From Pseudoalteromonas apostichopi (GTDB lineage Bacteria; Pseudomonadota; Gammaproteobacteria; Enterobacterales; Alteromonadaceae): a stretch of 64,000 nucleotides of DNA. The notes under the pieces were generated by a model. The model was not told the origin of the DNA. It saw only the letters and a list, made by a program, of their open reading frames with translations, and did not search any database. Both the position numbers and the translations under genes were made by a program. Below are positions 34,133 to 42,111 of this stretch, piece after piece. Every line of letters starts with the position of its first letter. Within the stretch, counting starts at the first letter, position 1. The stretch is from NCBI RefSeq assembly GCF_030297135.1, contig NZ_AP028065.1, positions 3,472,001 through 3,536,000 of the forward strand. The letters run 5' to 3'.

Positions 34133-36195
34133 AAGCCCACCACTAAAGCAACAACAGTAATAAAGTCTAAGAAGTTTGATTTAAACTGGCTCATTAAATC
34201 CTGACCTTTGTCTGGCACATATAAGGTATCGCCAGCACGTAACACAGGGATATACGCTGAGTTAGGGTTTTTAACGAACTCTTCTAAATCAAATACACGA
34301 GACTGCTCTTTACAGCATGAATGATTTACCACCACGATTTTGTCGATAAGCGCTGAGCTTGATGGGCCGCCCGCTTCTGCAAGTACATCAAGTACGGTCA
34401 TAGTGTCATCAAAGCTATAACGACCAGGCTTTTCAACTGCGCCCATGATGCGAACTACTTGCTCTTTTGGCGTACGTAACCAGTCTTTATCTTTTTCTGG
34501 GATATAGATGGTATCGCCCGGTAAAACGTGTGGAAATAAGGTTTCATCACCGGTTTCAAAATACAATGCAAGGTTTAATTTACTGACTCTTGCAGCATTG
34601 CCGTTACGATGAGTAATACGAATATTGCGTAAGTCAGCGTTATCTGTAGGGCCATCAGCAGCGGCTAAAATGTCGATAAAGTGCATATTAGTATTAAATG
34701 CATAGCGACCTGGTGAGCCCACCTGCCCCATAATGTAAATAGACTTGCTTGATTCTTGACGGATCCATTGAGACTTATTGTCTGCAGGGTCAACTGGTAA
34801 CTCTTCAACAATAATGGTATCGCCGGCAATTAAACTTGGTAGTGCATACTTACCCGAATCATTTATGGTGTATTGCTCTAAATCGAAACGTTTAGTCACC
34901 TCACCGTTTCTAACAATTTTAATATCATTAATATTGGCACCTTTAGTTGGACCGCCAGCATGGGCAAGTAAATCAGTAAAATCCATTTCAGGGCTCCACT
35001 CATAACGACCGGGAGATAAAATTGCACCGATAATTTTGATGGCACGTTTTGGTGGTACTTTTAACCAGCTTTTTTCGTTTTGATCTGTTTTCTCTGGGAC
35101 AAAAATGACATCCCCTGGGTTTAGGCTTGGCACTTTTACTGTTACTAAACCTTCGCTGTAACCTTGTAGGTCAAATAAAATACTTTCACCCGCAGGGGTT
35201 AAGATTTTAATCTGGCGAGTTTCAGCAAAACGGGTCGGGCCACCTGCATTAGCCAAAATATCCAAAAAGCTGGTGCTTTCGCCTGCCTCATAAGCGCCCG
35301 GCTTTTGTACTTCGCCCATGATATAAACTGTTCTTGAAGTGGTATTTACATCATCAACCATGATTGGCACATAAATAGTAGAACCCGCTTTTAGCTCTGG
35401 CATAGTGTCGTTATTAGGTTTATCTAAATACGCTTTTAAATCGAACACGACTGGGGTTTTATCTACGATAACGCGAATTTTGGTTACATCTGCATAGCGG
35501 GTTACACCCTCAGCACGCATTAGCGCATCGAGTACACTCATGTTTTCTTTAAATGAAAAGCTACCAGGATTGTGCACCTCGCCAAGTAAAGTAATGGCAC
35601 TGTTATCACTCGCATCACCTGATGCACTTAAGGTTTGTGCATCAAAATCAATTTGTACGTTACCTAGTAGCGGAGACACTGGTACAAATACCGTGTCAGC
35701 ACTTTGTAATACAGGTAATAAATCAATGTTGCCAGAGTCTAAGTAGGCTTTATAGTTAAACTCAATCATCTCGGTGCCACGGCGAATTTGTAAACGGTCT
35801 AATTGAGCGCCTGGTTTTAAGCCGCCAGCACGGGCGATTACCATTTGAATGTTGCCATCTTTAGGGATACTCACTTGTGATGGGTCGTTCACATAGCCCA
35901 TTACATTGATAAAAATATCTCGTGAATGAATTTCGACATAAAAGTCATCCATCGCCACATACATTTCACTTAATGCTATGCGTAGTTGGTTTTGCACATC
36001 ATCTAGCTGTAAGCCTGCTACTTTAAAACGACCTAGCTCTGGTAAGGTAATAGCCCCTTCTTTATCAACTTCAAACGGTTCGCTAAATTCAGCTTCGCCT
36101 GGTAGGTATAAGTAAAGTTTATTACCGACTTCAATCTCTTCTGCGAAAGTAGGTAACGCGAATATAAGTAAGCAAAGTAAGATTAACTGTTTCAT
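34129..36195 (-). CDS. Polysaccharide export protein with six SLBB repeats (SypC-like)
   Basis: A 688-residue protein with a signal peptide of about 17-18 residues (ALPTFA). A polysaccharide biosynthesis/export domain (about residues 20-95) follows, then six tandem SLBB repeats, each opening with a G-x-V/I-x-x-P-G-like turn (starting near 95, 201, 292, 388, 488 and 583). The C-terminal hydrophobic tail is FITVVALVVGL. It should form the periplasmic/outer-membrane conduit of the exporter, as Wza and SypC do. The ATG at 36195 is chosen because AAGGAG lies seven bases upstream and only one base separates it from the previous stop codon. The signal lacks a clear lipobox cysteine. Confidence 0.9.
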   Translation of the reverse strand: MKQLILLCLLIFALPTFAEEIEVGNKLYLYLPGEAEFSEPFEVDKEGAITLPELGRFKVAGLQLDDVQNQLRIALSEMYVAMDDFYVEIHSRDIFINVMGYVNDPSQVSIPKDGNIQMVIARAGGLKPGAQLDRLQIRRGTEMIEFNYKAYLDSGNIDLLPVLQSADTVFVPVSPLLGNVQIDFDAQTLSASGDASDNSAITLLGEVHNPGSFSFKENMSVLDALMRAEGVTRYADVTKIRVIVDKTPVVFDLKAYLDKPNNDTMPELKAGSTIYVPIMVDDVNTTSRTVYIMGEVQKPGAYEAGESTSFLDILANAGGPTRFAETRQIKILTPAGESILFDLQGYSEGLVTVKVPSLNPGDVIFVPEKTDQNEKSWLKVPPKRAIKIIGAILSPGRYEWSPEMDFTDLLAHAGGPTKGANINDIKIVRNGEVTKRFDLEQYTINDSGKYALPSLIAGDTIIVEELPVDPADNKSQWIRQESSKSIYIMGQVGSPGRYAFNTNMHFIDILAAADGPTDNADLRNIRITHRNGNAARVSKLNLALYFETGDETLFPHVLPGDTIYIPEKDKDWLRTPKEQVVRIMGAVEKPGRYSFDDTMTVLDVLAEAGGPSSSALIDKIVVVNHSCCKEQSRVFDLEEFVKNPNSAYIPVLRAGDTLYVPDKGQDLMSQFKSNFLDFITVVALVVGL

Positions 36196-36196
36196 G

Positions 36197-37054
36197 TTAT
36201 TGCTCCTTAGGACCATTTAAGATTTTAGTCCAGCGGGATAATGCATGTTTTTGTTTAGTGGCTTTATCGTCACTCATGTCAATAATAATTGCCTCTACTC
36301 GTCTATCTGAATGACGTTTAGAACGTGAGTCAGGTTCGTCGCTGTAAGGCGTTAAACTACCTTGCGTTAAGGTTGTTATTGTCGCTGGGTTTACACCATA
36401 AATACCTAGCCAGTGTTTTACTGTTTCTGCACGCTTAAGTGCTAACTCATAGTTGTTTTGTTGCTGACCACTAATGTCAGCATGACCAACAAGCAGTAAT
36501 TTAACTTCATCAACTTGTTTAATTAAGTCAGCCGCTTGTGCTAAACGTGTGATGTATTTAGGAGTAACCTGAAAATCATTAAACGAGAACTGGTTATCAC
36601 TATTTAAAAGCTCATTGATCTGGTCTTTAAGTGATGCTGTCATCTTTTTTTCAGTATCAGTAACGCCTGCACATTGGCTCATCGCATTAACAGTTTCAAA
36701 GTGCTTCGCAAGCTGATTTAAACCGTGATAGTGAATAAGTAAATCATGCTCAGCATCAGACCACATTTGCGCTGCTATTAGGCGTCTTATACGGTTTTCG
36801 TATATTTGTGCTTTTAGCAGTTGTGCTGGCATACATTGCTGTATCCCTTGTGCTTTTAATAAATCTAACTTTAAAACATGATGTTGAAATTCGCTTAGCA
36901 CCACGGTTTCTTGTGTGTCATAGATCATCTCGTGTTGTTCATCAGTAAGCGGATAATTTTGATATTTTTCTGCCCAGCCTCCTTGCCCCTCATCAGGCCA
37001 AGAAGCACATCCACCAAGCGTTAGCAAAATGATTGTAAATAGTATGTGCTTCAT
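36197..37054 (-). CDS. OmpA-like lipoprotein (SypB-like)
   Basis: A 285-residue protein with a lipoprotein signal (lipobox LGGC at about residue 16) and a C-terminal OmpA/MotB peptidoglycan-binding domain (about 170-265). That domain is recognised from VKLLLVGHADISGQQQNNYELALKRAETV, YGVNPATITTLTQGSL and the late SKRHSDRRVEAIIID. It would be anchored in the outer membrane and clamp the export apparatus to peptidoglycan. It sits eight bases after the STAS gene and one base before the SLBB export gene, matching the sypA-B-C order of Vibrio fischeri. Confidence 0.9.
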   Translation of the reverse strand: MKHILFTIILLTLGGCASWPDEGQGGWAEKYQNYPLTDEQHEMIYDTQETVVLSEFQHHVLKLDLLKAQGIQQCMPAQLLKAQIYENRIRRLIAAQMWSDAEHDLLIHYHGLNQLAKHFETVNAMSQCAGVTDTEKKMTASLKDQINELLNSDNQFSFNDFQVTPKYITRLAQAADLIKQVDEVKLLLVGHADISGQQQNNYELALKRAETVKHWLGIYGVNPATITTLTQGSLTPYSDEPDSRSKRHSDRRVEAIIIDMSDDKATKQKHALSRWTKILNGPKEQ

Positions 37055-37062
37055 AAATCACC

Positions 37063-37383
37063 TCACGCGATATCAGCTTGTTCGATAAATGGAATCGTCT
37101 TATCAACTCTTAATAGACTCATTAGTTTGTGTGGTTGCCCAGACACATTAAGCAGTGATAATTTTTGCCCTTTTTTCTCAATCCGTTTATATAAGAACAC
37201 CATGGCACCAATGCCAGATGAATCAATAAATGTAGTAGAGCTAAAATCGAGTACCACACTTTGCTGTTTGCCATGTGCAACCTCTTCAAACTGATCTTTA
37301 AAGCCATCGACGGCTAGACCAGAAAAGTCACTAGGTAGTGAAATTAGTTTGGTATCGTTAGAAAATGATGTGTTGTTAGCCAT
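37063..37383 (-). CDS. sypA: STAS-domain anti-sigma-antagonist-like protein (SypA-like)
   Basis: A 106-residue single STAS domain. The conserved phosphorylatable serine is Ser56 in FIDSSGIGAMV, the same context as SpoIIAA/RsbV and Vibrio SypA. The partner kinase/phosphatase is the SypE-like protein of the same unit. In V. fischeri, unphosphorylated SypA promotes polysaccharide-dependent biofilm after transcription of the locus. The ATG at 37383 (AAGG eight bases upstream) is preferred to an in-frame GTG at 37392. A sigma-54-like promoter lies about 40 bases upstream. Confidence 0.9.
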   Translation of the reverse strand: MANNTSFSNDTKLISLPSDFSGLAVDGFKDQFEEVAHGKQQSVVLDFSSTTFIDSSGIGAMVFLYKRIEKKGQKLSLLNVSGQPHKLMSLLRVDKTIPFIEQADIA

Positions 37384-37423
37384 GATCTTCACCTTAGTTA
37401 AATTGGTTAGTCATAGTAACTAG

Positions 37424-37439
37424 TTCAACTAAAATGCCA
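37424..37439 (-). promoter_or_regulatory. Sigma-54-like promoter of the sypA unit
   Basis: On the minus strand TGGCAT-N5-TTGAA matches the -24/-12 consensus TGGCAC-N5-TTGCW with the correct spacing. Only the second base of the -12 GC differs (GA). The predicted transcript would begin about 20-30 bases before the ATG. Confidence 0.6.
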
Positions 37440-37480
37440 GTTTATAAGGTGTTGAAATTTAAAGGCTAAATGATGGGGTG

Positions 37481-37493
37481 ATGCATAATGCAA
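37481..37493. promoter_or_regulatory. LuxO/SypG-type enhancer site, near-exact
   Basis: ATGCA-TAA-TGCAA differs in one base from the LuxO-type palindrome TTGCA-N3-TGCAA. It is centred about 50 bases upstream of the -24 element of the sypA promoter. Confidence 0.5.
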
Positions 37494-37512
37494 TTAACTT
37501 TTTGCTGTTAAT

Positions 37513-37525
37513 TTGCATTATGCAA
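37513..37525. promoter_or_regulatory. LuxO/SypG-type enhancer site, exact palindrome
   Basis: TTGCA-TTA-TGCAA is an exact match to the LuxO-type binding palindrome, centred about 80 bases upstream of the -24 element. With the site at 37481 it forms a tandem pair, as expected for an NtrC-class activator that binds as an oligomer. Confidence 0.65.
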
Positions 37526-37558
37526 CGTGATTTGCTTAATTTATTTGATAAAAAAGAC

Positions 37559-37578
37559 GTGGATTGGTATCACTGCCC
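37559..37578 (+). repeat. 20-base direct repeat, copy 2
   Basis: Identical over 20 bases to 14648-14667. Here it straddles the stop codon (minus strand) of the sugar-transferase fusion gene. No second terminal repeat is seen nearby, so this is either a solo end of the element or a shared motif. Confidence 0.8.
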
Positions 37579-39381
37579 TTTGCCTGTAAAGACAACTTGT
37601 AATGTTTTAACCACAATTGAAAACTCAAGCTTCGCCCAAGCACGCGGTGATGACATACTCAGTGAATAGGCGTAATCCCAGCCAATTTTACTGCGTGCAT
37701 CGTCTATGGTTTCGTCATAACCGTTCATCACTTGAGCAAGACCAGAAATACCTGGTTTAACCCCGTAAGTACGCTGGCAAAAATATGGGATGTCTTTTTC
37801 TAATTTACCATAAAAAACAGGACGCTCTGGCCTTGGGCCAATTAATGACATCTCGCCTTTGAGCACATTAATTAATTGCGGAAGTTCGTCAATTCGTGTT
37901 TTACGCATAAAGCGCCCTACTGCCGTTATTCTTGGATCATCTTTACTGGCCCACACAGCACCAGAACGCGACTCAGCATCAACAACCATAGAGCGAAACT
38001 TATAAACATAAAATAACTCAACGAAGTCATCTGAGCTTTCACCCACTCTAAGTTGCTTAAAGATGATAGGACCTTTAGATGTAAGCTTTATAGCCAGCGC
38101 TGCAATTAAACAAACAGGCCAAACTAGACTTAACGCAAATAAGGCACCTGCAATATCTAGGCTTCGTTTGATGACTCTAATAACAGACTTGGTTTGTGCT
38201 TTACTCGCAGATTTTACACGTTGCCAAGGGGTGTCGAAGTAACCTTGTTCATAACGAATGATCCCCCAAAGTGCTAAAAAGTAGCTATTTAAGATGTAAT
38301 TAACTTTATCGACGATAGGAATGCGTTTTTTAAAGGCGAATAGTGTTTTAACAGCTTGTACTGCGTGAAGTGACAAAATGCCTGTAGCAATCAATTGTGA
38401 CCATACAGATTGCGTGACGATAGCCTCTATAAATACACAAGCATAAATACAGGCTAAAATAATTGGCATAACCCCACGTAATACTTTGTGCGAGAAAAAG
38501 TTCATACAAGTCCACCCTAAACGCGGGTTAAGTAATAAAAAAAGCGCTTTTATTTGTTGCCAATTACCGGCACCTAATCTTACTCGGCGTTTATAATCCT
38601 CACTTTGCTCATCGCATTCTCGCTCGTAAATGACTACTTCTTCATCAACAACGGCTTTACCACCTTTGCTTAAAGCTTTCATTGATAGCACGAAGTCGTC
38701 GTTAATGGTGTTTTTCTCTAATTCATTTGCATACTCAGCTCGCATGGCAAACATTGCCCCTGGTACGCCAATCACAGCGCCAAGGTTTGACTCTGATTTT
38801 TTCACTTGGTTTTGGTACTGCCAGTAGGCTTTTTGCGCATCTGGTGCATTTTCATCTAATGTATAAATACCTGTCGAAATTGCAACTTGAGGATCACTAA
38901 ATTGCTTAGAAACTTTGTCTAAAGCATCAATGCTCAGTAAGGCACTGACATCGGTGAACAGTAAAATATCATTATGGTACTTGGCCAAGCCCATCAAAGT
39001 ATTTAAGCCATGTACTTTACCTTGGTTTTCATCGCGAAAATGAAAGTAACACTGTATGCCTTGTTTACGTATTACCTGCTGTGCTTTTAGAGCTTGTTGA
39101 TAACTTTTATCGGTGCAGCCATCAAAATAAACATGAATGGAGTAATGATGAGTGTCATATACTAGTGATGCTAGGTTATAAAGCTTTTCTGCAATATGCT
39201 GTTGTTCATTGTAAGCACACATCAAAATAGCAATATTAGGCTTGTTATTTTCATCAAAAGCTTTTTTTTGATTTGGCTTTTGCTTTTTGCCTGCAACACA
39301 CTTTAGCAAAAATGGGTAGCCCAAATGATGATATGCGGCAATACACATTAATAGGATGAATAATGTAGTAAAAATTGTCAT
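37570..39381 (-). CDS. Fused GT2 glycosyltransferase and initiating sugar transferase (SypQ-SypR-like)
   Basis: A 603-residue fusion. Residues of about 48-290 are a GT2 domain (AILMCAYNE, the D-x-S of DVSALLS, NDDFVLS, and RRVRLGAGNW as a QxxRW-like motif). Several transmembrane helices follow (about 5-25 and 300-365). Residues of about 395-603 are a bacterial sugar transferase with an N-terminal membrane helix, KFRSMV, DPRITxxGRFMRKTRIDELPQ, and LIGPRPERP, as in WcaJ/WbaP. The C-terminal half would start the repeat unit on undecaprenyl phosphate, and the N-terminal half would add a sugar. In V. fischeri sypQ and sypR are, to my recollection, separate genes. Last gene of its unit. Confidence 0.9.
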   Translation of the reverse strand: MTIFTTLFILLMCIAAYHHLGYPFLLKCVAGKKQKPNQKKAFDENNKPNIAILMCAYNEQQHIAEKLYNLASLVYDTHHYSIHVYFDGCTDKSYQQALKAQQVIRKQGIQCYFHFRDENQGKVHGLNTLMGLAKYHNDILLFTDVSALLSIDALDKVSKQFSDPQVAISTGIYTLDENAPDAQKAYWQYQNQVKKSESNLGAVIGVPGAMFAMRAEYANELEKNTINDDFVLSMKALSKGGKAVVDEEVVIYERECDEQSEDYKRRVRLGAGNWQQIKALFLLLNPRLGWTCMNFFSHKVLRGVMPIILACIYACVFIEAIVTQSVWSQLIATGILSLHAVQAVKTLFAFKKRIPIVDKVNYILNSYFLALWGIIRYEQGYFDTPWQRVKSASKAQTKSVIRVIKRSLDIAGALFALSLVWPVCLIAALAIKLTSKGPIIFKQLRVGESSDDFVELFYVYKFRSMVVDAESRSGAVWASKDDPRITAVGRFMRKTRIDELPQLINVLKGEMSLIGPRPERPVFYGKLEKDIPYFCQRTYGVKPGISGLAQVMNGYDETIDDARSKIGWDYAYSLSMSSPRAWAKLEFSIVVKTLQVVFTGKGQ

Positions 39382-39390
39382 GTTCGGCTC

Positions 39391-40470
39391 CTATACTGCT
39401 AAAGCAGAATATAAGTTGTCGTATTTACTACTCATGGTTCTGGCATCCGCAATAGCAATAGCGTGATGACGAATACATAAACCATGCGGAAGTCTACTTG
39501 CTCTTAAAATAGCCGGTGCAAGTTTGTTAAATTCGTGAGGAGACACAAGTTCACCTTCATTCTTAGTAAGAACTTCATGAATGCCTCCAACATCGGAAGC
39601 TACAACCGGAATACCACACGCCATAGCTTCAATAATCGATAATGGCAAACCTTCACGCTGTGAATATAAACACATCACGTCGATACTCGAATAAAAGGCT
39701 CGCATATCGTGAACGTTGCCTAAAAAGTGCACACGCTCGTTAAGCCCTAAATTACGTACTAAATTCATTAAAATGACTTTTTGATCGCCATCTCCAGCAA
39801 ACACCATATGGTAATCTTCAGGTAAATAATGCAATGCATGAATAAGATCTTTGTGTCCTTTTCCTTCAATTAACCTGGCCGCACAGCCAACCAACTTAGC
39901 TGTGTGGGGTAAGTTAAGCTGACTTCGAGCCGTTGTTTTATTTATAGCCACAAAGGTATCGCAATCTATACCATTTAAAATTGTGCGCTCAGGAATGATT
40001 GATGTTTTAGCTCTAAATTCGTCAGCAACAATACGTGCATCAGCAACCCAATAAATATTTGTAAATAAATCCAGTAATTTAGTGAAAGTACATTGCTTAA
40101 CATTATTTAAATACCACGCGTCGTGAATAGTTGATATATGACGCACTGAATCACCGGTCAACGCACAAGCAATACCAGCATAGATAACAGGACCAACATG
40201 ATGGCTGTGAATAATATCGATATTATGCTCTTTGATTAATGCCTTTATTTTGGCGATTACAGAAATACTGACGCCTGGTTTTTTATTTAAACAAATCACA
40301 CGATGACTAAACTGTTCTAGCTCAGGCCATTGCTGTAAAGCTGATTGTCTGTCTCCTTCAAGAGAAACAATAATACTCGAGCTACTAAATTGACTGTTTT
40401 TGAGTAAAGTAATTGCCATTTTTTCTAGGCCACCTACTTGTAGGTGTTGAACTAAGTGCATGACATTCAT
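39391..40470 (-). CDS. GT4-family glycosyltransferase (SypP-position)
   Basis: A 359-residue GT-B glycosyltransferase. The N-terminus HLVQHLQVGGLEKMAITLL is the usual acceptor-domain opening. The donor domain carries GCAARLIEGKGHKDLIHAL, FAGDGDQK and SQREGLPLSIIEAMACGIPVVA. It overlaps the chain-length regulator gene by four bases and lies nine bases before the fusion gene, so it is translationally linked to both. It transfers an unknown nucleotide sugar to the growing lipid-linked repeat unit on the cytosolic face. Confidence 0.92.
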   Translation of the reverse strand: MNVMHLVQHLQVGGLEKMAITLLKNSQFSSSSIIVSLEGDRQSALQQWPELEQFSHRVICLNKKPGVSISVIAKIKALIKEHNIDIIHSHHVGPVIYAGIACALTGDSVRHISTIHDAWYLNNVKQCTFTKLLDLFTNIYWVADARIVADEFRAKTSIIPERTILNGIDCDTFVAINKTTARSQLNLPHTAKLVGCAARLIEGKGHKDLIHALHYLPEDYHMVFAGDGDQKVILMNLVRNLGLNERVHFLGNVHDMRAFYSSIDVMCLYSQREGLPLSIIEAMACGIPVVASDVGGIHEVLTKNEGELVSPHEFNKLAPAILRASRLPHGLCIRHHAIAIADARTMSSKYDNLYSALAV

Positions 40471-41942
40471 GATTTATCTCCTTCAATATTACCGAAGTTA
40501 GATTCGGCATTGACGATAGGAAGTACTGTTACCACCTCTGTGCTGGTAAGTTTTTCGATGGTTTTAATATCTTTTAAGTGACTGTCACAAAGTGCAGCAA
40601 CAAATACGCTTGCACTACCTGTGAAAATTCCAAGCACAATGCCAACGATAACGGTCATCAGCATTGATGTATTGATAGGTTGTGTTGGGCTATAAGCTCG
40701 CTCAATTGTTTTAACTTTGTCAGGTCCTTCGTATTTAACTAATTTGCCCGTAACTTTGGCCATTTCGTAACGGCTCAGCATGTCTTTATAAAGTGATTGT
40801 TTAACATCGTAATCACGCTCTAGTTTACGTAATTGTTTTTCTACATCACTGGTTACTAACAGACGTTCACTGACAAGCTGCACTTGCTCTTCGAGCATTG
40901 CAAATTCTTGTTCTTGCTGAAGTAAGTTGTTGCGGGCCTCTTCAAGCGCAAGAAGTTGTGAAACTAAAACGCTGCTCTCTTTACCATCACCAGACGGCAG
41001 CGTATTAACCATTTGCCATAACTGATCAAGATTCGTTGTGTCTAGCTCTTCACTTGATGCTAACAACGCTTGTTGGCGGCTTTTTAAATTTGCAAGGGTG
41101 CGTTTTTTCTCAATAATTTTGCTGTGTTTTTCGGTATAACGTGTTCTCAAAAGACTTAATTCTGATTCAGTACGAATTATCTTTTCTTCTAAGTTGCCTA
41201 AAATTGGATTGGCTTGCCCTACTTTACTCACTAAGGCATTCAGTTTTGCTTTAGCGCCTGAAAGAGCAATCAGCTTTTGTTGTTTTTCGCTTAGTAAGCT
41301 GTCGAAGGTTTGGCGATTGCTATGTAATACATCGGGTAAGGTATTACTGTTTTTGGTTTTAAAATCAGCCAGTGCTTCTTCAGATAATTCAAGTTCTTCG
41401 CGTAAACTATCCAGCTGCTTAAAGAAAAACTGCTCAGAAGTATCAAGTGACGCCTTTGTAGGTGCTAATAAACGTTCAATAAATTTTTCGACAACCTTTT
41501 CAAGCACTGGCTTCATTTGTGATTGGTCATGCCAAATAAAGTTTATGCGGACCAGCTCATCACCAATTAACGAAAGTGATAAGGCTTTAGATAGTTTTTG
41601 ATGGATTTCTTCAACTTGTTTGGGTGTTGCATCTTCAGCTATTAATTGGGTTTCTTTTGCTACTGCAATAAGTACCTTACGGCTGATAACTAAGGTACGC
41701 AGCGCTGCCATACGATCAGAAAGCTGAAACGAAAAAGACAGATCATCTAAGTAAGGGTTAAGTAGTGCAGACTCTTCAATTAAAATGGTTGCGTGATTGG
41801 TATATTGTTTTTGTGCAGATAAGCCAAGCGCAATGACGACGATTGGCACAATGCAAAACGGAATAATAAAGAGCTTGATACGCGTGTAAAGCGCATAAAG
41901 CCCTAAATAAATTAACCGTTTGATCTGCTCTTTAACTAACAT
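40467..41942 (-). CDS. Chain-length determinant, Wzz/GumC family (SypO-like)
   Basis: A 491-residue inner-membrane protein with transmembrane helices near residues 20-42 and 430-455, and a long periplasmic coiled-coil region between (rich in leucine/glutamate heptads, about 160-400). This is the polysaccharide co-polymerase layout. The proline-rich segment before the second helix (YSPTQPINTSM) is the family signature. The cytosolic tail is short and has no kinase, so the partner would be the separate SypD-like ATPase. It starts a sub-unit with its own sigma-54-like promoter, located after a terminator that closes the upstream gene. Confidence 0.9.
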   Translation of the reverse strand: MLVKEQIKRLIYLGLYALYTRIKLFIIPFCIVPIVVIALGLSAQKQYTNHATILIEESALLNPYLDDLSFSFQLSDRMAALRTLVISRKVLIAVAKETQLIAEDATPKQVEEIHQKLSKALSLSLIGDELVRINFIWHDQSQMKPVLEKVVEKFIERLLAPTKASLDTSEQFFFKQLDSLREELELSEEALADFKTKNSNTLPDVLHSNRQTFDSLLSEKQQKLIALSGAKAKLNALVSKVGQANPILGNLEEKIIRTESELSLLRTRYTEKHSKIIEKKRTLANLKSRQQALLASSEELDTTNLDQLWQMVNTLPSGDGKESSVLVSQLLALEEARNNLLQQEQEFAMLEEQVQLVSERLLVTSDVEKQLRKLERDYDVKQSLYKDMLSRYEMAKVTGKLVKYEGPDKVKTIERAYSPTQPINTSMLMTVIVGIVLGIFTGSASVFVAALCDSHLKDIKTIEKLTSTEVVTVLPIVNAESNFGNIEGDKS

Positions 41943-41957
41943 ACTTTACCTTTTGCT

Positions 41958-41970
41958 TTGCATTTTGCGA
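41958..41970. promoter_or_regulatory. Imperfect LuxO/SypG-type site in the chain-length gene leader
   Basis: TTGCA-TTT-TGCGA differs in one position from the palindrome TTGCA-N3-TGCAA. It lies downstream of the predicted transcription start, an unusual but not excluded position for an enhancer. Weak evidence. Confidence 0.3.
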
Positions 41971-42035
41971 AATTGCTCGGTTTTAATTTGCAAATTGATA
42001 AAAACAACCGAGATTTCTATAGATAGTTGGTTAAT

Positions 42036-42051
42036 TGCAGTTAGTGAGCCA
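42036..42051 (-). promoter_or_regulatory. Sigma-54-like promoter of the chain-length regulator sub-unit
   Basis: TGGCTC-N5-CTGCA on the minus strand matches the -24/-12 consensus with correct spacing, an intact GG and an intact GC. It lies directly after the terminator hairpin and about 95 bases before the gene start. Confidence 0.6.
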
Positions 42052-42059
42052 AAATGTAA

Positions 42060-42095
42060 AAAGCCGCATCTTGTATCGATACAAGATGCGGCTTT
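42060..42095 (-). terminator. Perfect 36-base palindrome with T tract inside the polysaccharide unit
   Basis: AAAGCCGCATCTTGTATC and its exact complement are followed on the minus strand by TTTTT. It sits 16 bases after the stop of the SypN-like gene and should stop transcription there, splitting the biosynthetic genes into two transcripts. Confidence 0.8.
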
Positions 42096-42111
42096 GGGTT
42101 GAAAGGTTTGT

